From contig CAMXCT020006564.1 in assembly GCA_947184155.2 (NCBI GenBank), positions 213,501-277,500 on the forward strand: a stretch of 64,000 nt of DNA, written 5' to 3'. The DNA is from Cladocopium goreaui. Its lineage: Eukaryota > Sar > Dinophyceae > Suessiales > Symbiodiniaceae. A model generated the notes under the pieces. That model made no database searches, was not told the DNA's origin, and was given only the letters and a program-made list of their open reading frames with translations. The position numbers were made by a program, and so were the translations under genes. Shown piece after piece: positions 53,149-64,000 of the stretch; the first letter of the stretch is position 1, and the number at the start of each line of letters is the position of its first letter.

Positions 53149-53544
53149 CTGGGGGAAATCTGGTGACCCACTAAATCATTGACATATAACCATTAATGGT
53201 GATTTTTCATGGTTGATACTGATAATTAATGTTAATAGTATCTGAGTGCGATTCGCAGATTAGTGAACCTCTCTTAATATATTCAGATGAAAAGTGCGAT
53301 TCACATGGGGTTTGCTATAGTTGAAACATGTAATCTCTTCTCCCTATTACTGAAACTCCCAAAATTATATCATCAAAATAGGAGTGGATTGCCACTTTTG
53401 GATTTTTTTTGGTTGCTCACAATTGCGTTCTTAGTTGTGGTAATTGAAAATCAACAGGAGAACAGGATGGTGAAATAATGGTTTGTACCCCCTGTTAATA
53501 AGAATAGAACGAGATCCGTAAGTTTATTATTAGGGTCCCATCAA

Positions 53545-53840
53545 CTTTGAAATCATTTTTTTATTCTTTGCATAAAGGTTTTGAGTTTTGATTTGATTAT
53601 TAGGGGGAAAGCTTCGAAATCCAATCTTTGGCAATATTCTAAAGGGATTGTATAAAGGGATTTAATTGATTTTGAAATCGATTTTTTAAATTGAGGTTTT
53701 TGCTTTATTATTAGGGGAAAGCTTCGAAATCCAATTTCTGGCAATATTTTAAAAGGATTCTAAACAGGGATTTAATTGATTTTGAAATCGCTTTTTTTAT
53801 TTCTTTATTAGGGTTCTTGTTTTATTATTAGGGGCACCCT
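53545..53840 (+). repeat. ~111-bp tandem repeat, about 2.5 copies
   Basis: Units share TTATTAGGGGGAAAGCTTCG, then AAATCCAAT, GGCAATATT and GATTTAATTGATTTTGAAAT. The third copy is truncated. Confidence 0.85.
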
Positions 53841-54891
53841 AATACTAAATAATACCCCCTAATAATAAAAATAGATCACCGTGTTTAGCATTTTGGGGGT
53901 GGTGTTTTAGTATTAGGGAGCATCGATTAGCCAAGAGATGCTGGAGAACACTATCCAAAGATCAACCAAGTAACTCATCAAACTGGGAATCAACATATCT
54001 TATCATACACATAAAAAGGTAGGTAAAGCTAACCTTTTTTTGGGATTCCTGGATCATGAAACTTCTGAATTTGATGTTAGACGAAGGGATTGTTTTCCTT
54101 CTTAGCAATACTAAACAAATATCAACGAACCAAAATTGAAAATTGAGTCTCCAATAATCCCATCCCCCGTTCATATTAACCCACCCTTCCGATGGTCCCA
54201 AATATGTGCAAATTCTCCTACTAAACCATGGTTTATGCGGGGTGTGTATATGATATTAGGGGGATTTAGGGGGAAGGGATTGATGTTTTAATGTATTGAA
54301 TTTTCAGTCTTAGCTATATTAAACCATGCATTTCTAGGACACTGTTGATCCATACCATTCCATACCATTTCCATAGCTATCTAAATCAAAAAGCAATGCT
54401 TTCCTTTCCAATTTTGGCGCCGACCCAAAGGGTGAATCTGGTGAACATCATGTTGTTCAGTGTTCCATGAAGTTCAATTGTGCCTGTGCTGTAAGGAATC
54501 CAAGTAGTTATACCAGTGGCTAGTTGGTGATTGAACCCATGAAAAAAGCAATCTGATGAGCTCATCCATCCAAAGATGCCACAACTTCAAGCCTCGACGA
54601 TTTTCTGAGCAAAATTCACAAACAGCCCTTTGCCTAGCCTAGGTCCTTTCACCAACCTTAGATGCCTTGCAAAGCAAATTAGTTTGGATGTATCCCATTG
54701 ATTCCTGGATGAATTGAATCATAATTCGCTCGCCCAAAAATGATTGTTATCATACAGAAAGCTCTGGGGATGATTCTCCGATACTTGCTAATCACCATTC
54801 TAGTGACGTCACGACGTTTTCGGTCATGATCAAATTCATCCAGAATCATCTCATCCCCATTAACTATATTAGTTATAAACCCAATGAATAC

Positions 54892-55092
54892 TATACTATA
54901 TAGATCTATATGGTTGTATTATCCTCCACAAATCCCGGTATGTAGCCCATTGCACTCATATTCAGAATATATTAATAAAGATATTCCCTATGGATCCATG
55001 GCCACTTTCTGAGAAGGTACTTAGCCTAACCCCCGAAACGTCATCATACCTCAGTCACACTTCTTAAGAAGGTATGGCTGGATCCATAGGGG
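54892..55092 (-). repeat. Inverted repeat arm B
   Basis: Mirror of 51568-51779; spacer about 3.1 kb. A further degraded relative is at 55918-56015 (CTATGGATCCAAACAGCTCC, then GAGAAGGTACT). Confidence 0.85.
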
Positions 55093-56185
55093 TTCATATT
55101 TCATTAAATACCATGCATAATCCATCCATAATCCATCAACAATCTATGAATCATCAAATCCCCTTATTATCCACTAATTATCCATACTATTTCAATGATG
55201 AATTATCCATCAATTACCCTTGGGTATTATGTTGTACTCGACGTTTTTCACAACGTCGACCCAAGGCTTAGCCGATTCAACGGTCTCAGAGCGTGGCTCT
55301 TCTGCATGCTTGTGCCCTGGGATGGGATGAAATGGGAAGAAAACCCTGGAAGTCCTGGTGAAATCCTGGTGAAACGCATTGGAAATGCATTGGATTCAGA
55401 TTTTTTTCATAATCCAATGTATTTCCAATGATCCAGATTTTGGGTAAACTGATTTTGTTGATTTTGGATCTGATTTTGTTCAAACTCTGAGTTTTCGGGC
55501 AAAAGAAATGGGCTTCACTCGTTGAAACATGTAGCCAAGAGATGGAAACATATCCACATATAAGCTACTCAAAATAGGATTCGACGTATTTCTCATTATA
55601 CCCATGAAATGGTTGTTTTAGCTAACCAGTATGGATTTCACGGATCATGAAAGGTTTGAGTTTGATGTCACAAAGGGATCATCTTCTCATGTATCGAATG
55701 CTTATTCTTACCAATATTGAACTATGCATCGTTAGGACAGGTTGATCAATATCATTCCATACCTATCCAACTCAAGAAAACACTATTTTGACAAAATCCC
55801 AATGAACTAAAGTTATAAACCGCATGATTAATATTATATATATGTGGAGGTTTTCTGAAATGGCGGGTACCGGGGGTACCCCGAAATCAACCATTACTAT
55901 ATCTATATATATATATATATACATACCCTATGGATCCAAACAGCTCCCGAGAAGGTACTAAACCCTCCAAATCATGCCCCAAACACTTGCTAAGAAGGTA
56001 CTTGGATCCATCGGGATATATACATACATATATGATATGTATATATTTATTATTACTGTTATTATATTTTCATTTTAACTATTATTATATATTTATTGTT
56101 ATTGTTATTGTTATTATTACTATAATTATATAATATTAAAATATATTATATTACATATCATCATTAAATATTTCTACTGACACAG

Positions 56186-56312
56186 AAATGACACACCCAA
56201 AGTTCTGCGGCGTTGCTGAGGACGGCGCCAGCAGCTCGGACGCTCGAGCGCTCCCTTCGAAAGAAAACGATGCTGACTTCGTGGACATTTCACCAACAAA
56301 AGAAACAAAAGA
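56186..56312. other. GC island with exon-like composition, strand unclear
   Basis: On the plus strand after CTGACACAG it reads EMTHPKFCGVAEDGASSSDA then RALPSKENDADFVDISPTKE. The minus strand is also open. It is probably an exon, but the strand cannot be settled by eye. Confidence 0.3.
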
Positions 56313-56669
56313 AACTGGATTTAAGATGATTTAAGTATAAATATAGCTAAAGGATTGATATATTTGGCTGATATAAGTATAGGATATATTACACCATGAA
56401 TAACGGGGACTTAGATGGACTGTTAGGCTTTAAGTTTGGCTGAAAAAAGGACTTTGCCGTGCGTGAAAGACCTTGAACAAGTTTGTAATCGATTGTAGGT
56501 TTTTAAGTTTGGGAGTTTTACGGCGTATGGATTTAACTAGCGAACATTGTCCAAAGTGTAGACGTTCTCATCATGAGGACTCAACCATAAAGACGTGGTA
56601 ATTCCAACTGTTGATAAGCTCTGGTAATCAAAGATAAACACCACATGTTTAATTAGGAAATCATCTACA

Positions 56670-56830
56670 CATGGGTACAAATGAGTGACGTTCTGTGGCC
56701 AGGTTAGCTTGCCTCAGGCTCGTTTTTGAGATATCATCAGGGTCGTCCCTCTCCATCCATGTGACGATATGATGGATGGTGAACAAATCCACTTTGAATG
56801 GTACTTTACATGGTTTCAATTTGGGTCCCA
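56670..56830 (-). CDS. Candidate exon
   Basis: On the minus strand it reads VPFKVDLFTIHHIVTWMERD then DPDDISKTSLRQANLATERH in a 93-codon open stretch. The composition is protein-like; splice sites are not fixed. Confidence 0.35.
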
Positions 56831-57282
56831 AAACATAGCCACAAAACGAGCCAATATGGTAGTTAAAGAGACCAAATATGTTTGGATTTCCAATATAGGT
56901 ATGTAACTGGCTTGAACCCCCTTGTTCATCCCAATACATCATAATTTCATAACGACCCTACTCACGTCGTGGCAGGGCCGGTTGACAGCAACAACATAAG
57001 GGCACTCCTATCCAAATGTTGGTAGTCGAAGATTCAAAGTGATTCCCATAATGTGTCCTAATAGTCCCTGATAAACCAGGTAGTACAACCAAAATAATCC
57101 CTTCCCCCTAATGATGAGTACCCCTAAACCAAAAAACCTTGGGTTAGAAACGACTGGATCGCTTCATCATGAGCCCCCTATCGGTACAGTACGGGAATCG
57201 CATTGACCCAAACATTGGAATCGCGTCGCCCTGGTTTTTCTGCTTCCGAATTACATAACAATAGTTATAATACACAGCCCCA

Positions 57283-57403
57283 CTCATGTTCATGGCTTAA
57301 AACTTTAAACTCAAGAAACTGCAAGAGGTCCACACCTCGCCGTTGAGGGAAGATGAAGCTCTTTCCGAGGTAGGCTTCCACCGGCCTCAGGGTCAGCCAG
57401 GGT
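57283..57403 (-). CDS. Candidate exon
   Basis: After CCCCCTTCGCAG the minus strand reads PWLTLRPVEAYLGKSFIFPQ then RRGVDLLQFLEFK. This is the most protein-like stretch of the AT-rich half. The donor may be AAA|GTTTTA or a GT a little downstream. Confidence 0.5.
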
Positions 57404-58472
57404 CTGCGAAGGGGGATCGGAATGCAGCAAACATGGTGAATATCAACCAGAAAAATAACTGTGTCACCTTTTGCAATGTCCCTTTGTATTATTTTCTATG
57501 ATTAAACCAAGACATTATGACTCAGGGAAAATCTATGTTTTACATCATCAATTATAAGGCTTACCTGCAGATTTCTCCTTGATCCAATTCCTGGACAAAG
57601 CTTGGCAAGTTGTATCACCACCTCGTGTGGAGCAGAACTTCGCCCTTGAAAGTAAGATACCCTCCTGCAAACTTCCAGAAAGATGTGGAAAACCCACCAT
57701 TCTTACATCATTTTCCGAAAACCATCAGGTGTTCCGGTGTTCCACATCTTTTTTCCAAGTTTCCAGCCTCCAATAGTTGGGTGTTTCAGAAAGTCATCAG
57801 CAGCTCCCTGCGGAACTGAAAAACTGCGCAGCTCAGCTCCTTACGACCTCCAAGGCTTTAAGCAACTCTTGGCCAGCTTCTCTTTAGGCCTCCGAAGTTT
57901 CCGGTCAGAAACTCAGGACGTCTCAGGATGCCAAAAGAGACTCGTGGAGAATGGTCTACCACCAAGCCGGGAAAAAATAGATAAAACAGTGGGGAATGAC
58001 ATGGAATAAGCTTCAGGAACTGGATGTGAACCAATAATCATCCAGTCAATGGATTGGTTTAAGGGACAATTTTGATCAGCATCCGTGGCTTTTACTCCCA
58101 AATTGATTGGGGTGTTCCTGCAGATTTTCCCTCACACTTTCAACCAATTCTGGGATTGCAAGTATCTAACTATGGATATTCACCATATCATTAGCCTGGT
58201 TAAACCAGCTTAGCTACCTAGGGGGCTCCTTTCCGCGGAATTCTAATATGGTGAAAGCATGTTAAGGCTCTATAATGACATCAAATGGCTACATGTAAGT
58301 TAGAATTGGATTTAGTCAGGACCTCTCAAGCATTAAGATCTTATCATTGTTTGGAAAATTCAACTCGTGATGCACTCTACTCAAACAGGGCTGCAAACTA
58401 TAGGGATATCATGGTCGGAATGCTGGATGGAAAAATGGTGACAACCCCGTCTTCCATTGGATATCTCTAGAC

Positions 58473-58567
58473 CCTGAGCCCTTGGCGATACAGAGGAACT
58501 GCTGGAGCTTGATGGGCTGGAAGGAACTTCCTCAGCGCGCGTCGCCAAGATCTTCCCGCCAAACATG
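58473..58567 (-). CDS. Candidate exon with Ser-rich stretch
   Basis: Between GAAATTCAG| and CAGG|GTCTAG on the minus strand it reads MFGGKILATRAEEVPSSPSS then a Ser run and VSPRAQ. It is a GC-rich island with AT-rich flanks. Confidence 0.4.
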
Positions 58568-59911
58568 CTGAATTTCACAACCCCAAATAGGTCTGTAGCA
58601 AAACTTTCCTAAAATATCCTATACATTTGACATGACTGGGTGAACTGGATTCAGGGATGCTTACTTATCTGGTTGGGGTATACCTACCTTCGTCAGTTGG
58701 GATGATGAAATTCCCAATATATGGAAAGTCATAATCCATTCATGTATTAATAATTCACCAGTATTAACCATTAATAATCCCTAAATCTCCATATTAGATA
58801 GTATATTCCCAATATGATGGGAAAGTCATAAAATTTATGTTCCAAACCAGCAACCACTTATCCCTTCAAGGCACAACTTGACATCCTTCACTATATTCAA
58901 ATGCTCCAGATTTACACTGTTGGACCCCTGAAGCTGCGGACCACCCAAAACATACGGAACAACAAAGAAACATCTACAACTCAAGAACAGCAATTGAAAT
59001 GTCAACACATGCCTCTTGAAGTTGAGAAAAACCAATCTGGCAAGCCGCAAATTTACCAATTGAGCAGTGCTCAAAACCTTGTCGTGTGCCTTTCTACTGG
59101 CTGTTTTTTCGATTTCCCATAGTTGGTTGTGATTATCTGCAATCTATTGGATTTTATAAATTCCCGCACTCATCAACCGGGGCACCGCTTCCTCCAATCG
59201 GAGGGTCCGGACCTGGCGACGTGAACTAGGTGAAGTAGGGATGCTTCAAAGCAAAGGGGAAATCTATTAAATAGTTGGGAAACTGCAAAGTGAAACTACA
59301 TTAGTTGATAGTATTAGCATCTGACCCAAGAAATTGGTAACTGCAAGTCATATACGAAATATTATCAAAGATGGGAATGGGAAATCTGCGATAAATGGAG
59401 GTTTATAGCTGGAAAATGTTACCTGTACCATCCGGATCCCTCCGGTTGTTTCAAAAATGCCTCGGAAATCCACTATGAATGGAGGTTTATAGCTGGAAAA
59501 GACAACTAAAAAATGGATATGTTCCATTGCCACGTTTGATTACCGGAGGGTAGGTGAAACACATGTTATTTTAATGTTCACTTTTGAGCAAGACATTGCG
59601 TTTGTCTGAAGATGGAGTACCGCCAGTTCTAACCAATTCTCATCATCGTGCCCATTAACATGGCTTTAGGGTATCACATTTTTTTGGACAAACACACAAT
59701 TATACCCTCCGGTGGACTAAAATAGCTATGGTATAGACGGCTCATTTAGTTCAATGATATACTTAGAAAAATTGTTATAATCTCAAATTTGATGTAAAAC
59801 AAATCTTAGAAATTGATAATCCAAAATTGCTACTATGATGATATACTTAGAAAAAATTTTATATAGTTAAATTGTGATTTCCATTGATTTCAATAGCAAA
59901 CATACGTCTAC

Positions 59912-60003
59912 CGGAAGGGATTCCAACAAATCTGCTGTCAACAAAAGGCTCACAGTCCCAACAAGCTCAGGTTCCTGGGGCATCGCCTTGCACAGTAGAG
60001 ATG
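59912..60003 (-). CDS. Candidate micro-exon
   Basis: Between CCATCAG| and CTTCCG|GTAGACG on the minus strand, 92 bases read SLLCKAMPQEPELVGTVSLL then LTADLLESLP. It needs a one-base carry-over, which the 60231-60286 candidate supplies. Confidence 0.45.
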
Positions 60004-60230
60004 CTGATGGTTTTGTTACAACAAAATTGGTTTAATTGTTGGAAAATATCGACATTGTATTTTCAGATGAGTTTCTGTAGGTGGTTTCAGACTCCAATGT
60101 TTGTATGGTTTATGATACTTCTAATTATAGTATTCATGGTGTTATGAACCAACAAACATAGCTGTAATATTGCTCTCCTGTTTTTCGGCAAGTCAACAGC
60201 CCAGTTTCGTCCCAAGTCATCCCTGGTGAC

Positions 60231-60286
60231 GCTGCGAAAATCCACCCGACTTCTGCGCCTCATCGGCCTGGAGCAGAGCCGAATGT
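60231..60286 (-). CDS. Candidate micro-exon
   Basis: Between AACAAG| and GCAGC|GTCACC on the minus strand, 56 bases read HSALLQADEAQKSGGFSQ. It begins with one base and ends with one base of a codon, fitting the exons on both sides. An alternative frame is also open, so the call rests on phase. Confidence 0.4.
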
Positions 60287-60489
60287 CTTGTTGTGCAAAA
60301 GATAATCACATGTCAGAAATACATAATCTTCTATATTTTTTACATTCGTGATCTCCATATATATATATAAATATTATGGTTGTATTATGTATATACAAGA
60401 CACGGATTTATAGAATATTGTATGATACTATATAATATGTACAATATCATACAATATGATAATATTTCAAACTGTACTGAATTAGATAT

Positions 60490-60720
60490 ATTATATTAAA
60501 TTAAATTAAATTATATTAAACGATATCATATCATATTAAATATTATTATATTATATTATATTATATTAAATATTATTATATTATATTATATTACATTATA
60601 TTATATTATATTATATCTTATTATTTAAAGTACATTATATTATTTTATTTTTTTGATATTAAATTATATTAAATTATATTAAATTTTATTATATTGTATT
60701 ATATACATATTGAATATAAC
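60490..60720. repeat. ATATT/TATATTAAA tandem AT repeats
   Basis: Long runs of TATATTATAT and TATTAAATTA words, essentially all A and T. Confidence 0.85.
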
Positions 60721-60807
60721 ATGGACTAGGGACCATAGACATGTTTACACATGTGCAGATGAATACCGCATGATATCTATATGCCAGATCCGATGGCGCC
60801 TGCTTGC

Positions 60808-60853
60808 GTTCCCCAATCACAAAGGGATGCTGAAGCGAAGGCTCTAGCACCTC
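60808..60853 (-). CDS. Candidate micro-exon with GC donor
   Basis: Between GGCAG| and GGGAAC|GCAAGC on the minus strand, 46 bases read GARAFASASLCDWG with a two-base end. That end joins in frame to the 60231-60286 exon. A GC donor is allowed in dinoflagellates. The plus strand is also open here. Confidence 0.35.
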
Positions 60854-61436
60854 CTGCCGGACTCACAAGGTGGTGCAGCATAGAAACTGAAGGTTTATCC
60901 ACCAAAACAACATAGCATTTAACATCATTTCATGAGCAATATAATTGATTTATCTTAGCTGAGTTGCCTGAAAAAACTCCGATCACGTGGGTGTATGGGA
61001 TAGTTGACCATGCCCTACCAAAAGAATCATGTTCGGACTTTGTATGAATTTGCTATATGTGCTATTGAAACGTCCATTTGGGAAACTTTTAACTTATAGC
61101 TATAACTGTGAACACACCCATACGCAATGAACACATATAATGTCTTGGGGTTGGGTGGTTTGGTCGTACCATTCCAAGGACACAGGTATTGATAGGGATA
61201 TGTGAGGTGACACAACCAACTGTGACCTAGCTAGGCATATAAAGTAGACCCAGGACTAGAAACCAACAGCAACCAAAATCAACGTAAATAATCATAATTC
61301 TATCAGTTGATGCAATGGAAACCAACAGTTCTTCATTAGCTATCTGAAATCTACGGGCTTTCAACACCTCAGAAATGTTCGACCCGCCCCTTCCACTTTT
61401 CTGGTCGCTGCTCCCGGGATCAACCTGTCACTCCAC

Positions 61437-61558
61437 CTCCACTGGTGCCGTGCTCCATCTCCAGTCATTCTCAGGGGGCGCAGCGCGCCGGCCGTGATTT
61501 CCAGCAGCCTCCGTCGGCGTTGAGGACATCGTTGTGACGAACTTGTTGCGGTCGTCAT
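61437..61558 (-). CDS. Candidate exon
   Basis: GC-rich island; the minus strand reads RNKFVTTMSSTPTEAAGNHG then RRAAPPENDWRWSTAPVE, up to a possible GAG|GTGGAG donor. Without splicing there, a TGA follows at 61428-61430 and this would be a terminal exon. The opposite strand also has an open frame. Confidence 0.35.
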
Positions 61559-62224
61559 GTCTTGGGGATCAAGGGATTCACATTTTGGCGGAAACCTCAG
61601 GCGCGGTGTGGCAGCTGGTCTATGGGATGCGCGGGTTGGAGGGGACCAGCTGAAAGGAGGTGAAAGCACAGTGACTCTTTGCCAGGCCACGACTGAGCAG
61701 CACCCAGCAGTGGATTATGGGCAACCAGAGACACAAAGTGCCTGAAACTAAAGATCCCTAAATCAAGGGTTGCTCCAAACACCCCTGGCACAAGGGGGGT
61801 AAAGTGGGTTAATACCCCCCTTGCGGCGGGAAATTTACCGATGAGTTGGAGCATCCCTGAAATCCGTGTCGATGTTTTGATCAAAGATCACTACAACCCT
61901 ACGTCAACTGCGATATCCAACAGCTGAGCTCTAGTTGCAAGATTCTGTGTCTCTGTTCCCGAAAAGCATTTCAACTCCAACGCAAACAAAGAGCACCACT
62001 AGAGGAAGAAATGGATTCAAATTGAATAATCAGGTAAACCCAATGACACAAACCATCACAGCAACCAGCCATGGGTTATTTTTAATCATCCCAAACAAGG
62101 GTATACCCAACAATAACAATAAACACCGAAATGGGGATGGCTTAAAATTGGGTAACTATATTATATATGCATATATATGCATCTCAATAAATAAATCCTC
62201 ACGATTTTTCTCACGATTAATCAC

Positions 62225-62380
62225 GGCTCCGAAACTCCGAGACTTCGGTCTCTGCACCCATCCCTGGAGGCCGCACCACACCACGGCACGGTTGATGATC
62301 TTTGCAAATTTGGGATCCAATGGCACCTCAAACAGGACACCAACAAAGACCATGTTTGTGCATTCGAACAACAGCAAGTT
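62225..62380 (-). CDS. Candidate exon, 52 codons
   Basis: Between AAAACAG| and GGAGCC|GTGATT on the minus strand it reads NLLLFECTNMVFVGVLFEVP then LDPKFAKIINRAVVWCGLQG and WVQRPKSRSFGA, exactly 156 bases. It is hydrophobic then basic, and clearly protein-like. I do not recognise the family. Confidence 0.5.
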
Positions 62381-63084
62381 CTGTTTTGGTTTTGAGAAAA
62401 CAATTCCTGGTTTGCCAACAAATTGTGGCGCTTGACGCCATAGTCTTTGGCACCAAAGTCTTTTTGAGGGCTATTGGAACAACACAGTTTTGTGTGAAAA
62501 CAACACTGACAACACAACACTTCCCTTTATTCATGACCGAATTTGTTGAACACAAGAAAACAACACACCCCCGCCATGCTAAAACAAAAGAGGAAAGGAA
62601 CGGCAGCGGCACCACAACCGGCACAGCTGATTTCCTCAAACGTTGGAATTTCCCACTGCTAGCTTAAGCTACCATTCCCAGAGGGTCGCTGACAGCCTGC
62701 AGATGGATTTGTCCAAGTCCAAGTAAAAGGTACTTCACAATCCAATGGGTTTCTCATCATTCACACCATTAAAATTACGAAACATTGAGATAGTCGCGAT
62801 TTCTTGGCAAACCCCCATGTTTGGAAACAGCCATATCGCTAAGCCACTAAGCACTAAAACCGTTTGAACAAATACTTCGAACCTCAGTACTATCACCAAG
62901 GCCACAAACTTTCACCAGATTAATCCCTTCCTTTTAATATCAAACGCACCTAAGAAACTATGATTTGTTGTGAAGGCGGTTTACACATATTTGACTATTC
63001 TGAAAAGTTCGGCTATTTTGGGACAGCTACCCCGGATCCTAATCATCATTTCCAATGAGGTGGCAGTGGGGTTGTTATAATAAT

Positions 63085-63245
63085 TCCATTCATATCCACC
63101 CAATGTTCCACCAATCTAACATTAACACCCATGAATATCCCATTAATACCCCGTTAAACCCCATTAATATCCCAGAACCCTCATCAATATACCATTGATA
63201 CCCCATTAACCCCCTTCCATTTACCATTGATATCCCACATTAGGC
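63085..63245 (+). repeat. CCCATTAATA imperfect tandem repeat
   Basis: About eight diverged units of CCATTAATATCCC / CCATTGATACCCC at 13-22-bp spacing. Confidence 0.7.
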
Positions 63246-63895
63246 TGGAACTTATATGCCATCAATATCCAATGAAATTCTCTTTTATCCTTGGTTTCTC
63301 AGATTCGTCCAATTTCTGGCGGCCTCACGGTCTGCCTCTTGTCGTTCCCTCTTCAAACGCACCTGATTTTTCATCAGCGTCTTGCGGCTCAGCTTACTGG
63401 TCTCCGAACTTTGATATTGATTTTCCCATTCATTCATATTTGATTTTCGCAGGTATAAGCGTCCATTTACAAGGGATTTTCCAGCAAACCATGTTTGATT
63501 ATTAAAGGGTATGATTAATCAGCAATGAAATTGGAGTTCTGCTTACAAACTTAGCTAACTATGGGGCACCACATTGCAACTTCGGGGTATGGTTTTCAAT
63601 ACACCCAAATGGTCGAAACACGGTTACGATTCGTAAAAAAAAGGAAAATAAAAGTAACCATGGTAAATGGTTGGTCGTCGGGCTTAACGCAATTATACAT
63701 ACCGAAAATCGCACAAGGGTCGTGTCTGCTGACAGGTGGAGAACCTGGAAGCCTAAAACATATGGCTTTCCGCTACCAAAACTGACCATGAACTGCTTGA
63801 TTGGTAAAATCCCTGTTTGTTTTGTGTGATATGTGGAAAAATATACCATGATATACCTGGTCTTGGTTGGACACATCCTCAATATCTTTTACCCT

Positions 63896-63994
63896 GGTAA
63901 TCAAACATGGCAATGGACGATCCCCTACAACTGCAGGGTTTAATGGGAAAATCACCCATACATGGGGGACTCTCCATTGCCATGTTTGATTACC
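63896..63994. mobile_element. MITE-like foldback with 22-bp inverted ends
   Basis: GGTAATCAAACATGGCAATG at 63896 is the exact reverse complement of CATTGCCATGTTTGATTACC ending at 63994; the perfect arms are 22 bp with a 55-base spacer. The outer bases (CCGGCGGG) reach the window end, so the element may be longer. A related single end is at 59522-59546. Confidence 0.7.
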
Positions 63995-64000
63995 GGCGGG

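Overview
The window looks like dinoflagellate nuclear DNA, most likely from a Symbiodiniaceae-type genome. The evidence is a copia retrotransposon of the kind common in dinoflagellates, with a C-terminal methyltransferase-like tail. There is also a second fragment of that same tail, a tyrosine recombinase gene whose last catalytic block has the H-x-x-K form, very short exons in long introns, and heavy simple and higher-order repeat content. No bacterial operons, CRISPR arrays or rRNA genes are visible. All family calls come from motifs read by eye; no database search was run.

Layout. 1-2.3 kb: palindromic satellite enclosing a roughly 54-bp minisatellite. 2.3-10.1 kb: a 5'-truncated, frameshifted Ty1/copia element (Gag, two CCHC knuckles, aspartic protease, DDE integrase, reverse transcriptase, RNase H, methyltransferase-like tail), its polypurine tract and a probable 3' LTR. 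10.1-11.3 kb: an intact orphan ORF. 12.6-14.5 kb: nested remnants of other retroelements. 14.9-17.3 kb: CCGG-rich arrays, trinucleotide arrays and a 0.75-kb duplication. 18.2-20.5 kb: minisatellites and exons of a probable CCCH zinc-finger gene. 20.6-29.8 kb: non-coding DNA with duplicated blocks and a 1.2-kb 18-mer array.

30.4-41.2 kb is the centrepiece. It holds one uninterrupted ~10-kb reading frame joining an OTU protease-like domain, ankyrin repeats, two F-box plus beta-rich cassettes, an ASCH domain, a DUF3987-like NTPase with an altered P-loop, and a C-terminal KDZ-type (Kyakuja-Dileera-Zisupton) transposase. I read it as a very large transposon protein that has absorbed ubiquitin-system and RNA/DNA-binding modules. 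Downstream, on the other strand at 44.1-45.9 kb, is a tyrosine recombinase split by one frameshift.

From about 47.5 kb there is a 16-mer array, a fossil gag fragment and a tRNA-derived SINE-like unit. From about 49.5 kb the base composition turns strongly AT-rich. That last 14 kb contains no long ORF, but on the minus strand it has a string of small GC-rich, splice-bounded coding segments that look like exons of one gene with large introns. It also has inverted-repeat and foldback elements. Most of the recognised coding content is mobile-element derived; the CCCH gene and the minus-strand micro-exon gene are the best candidates for host genes.
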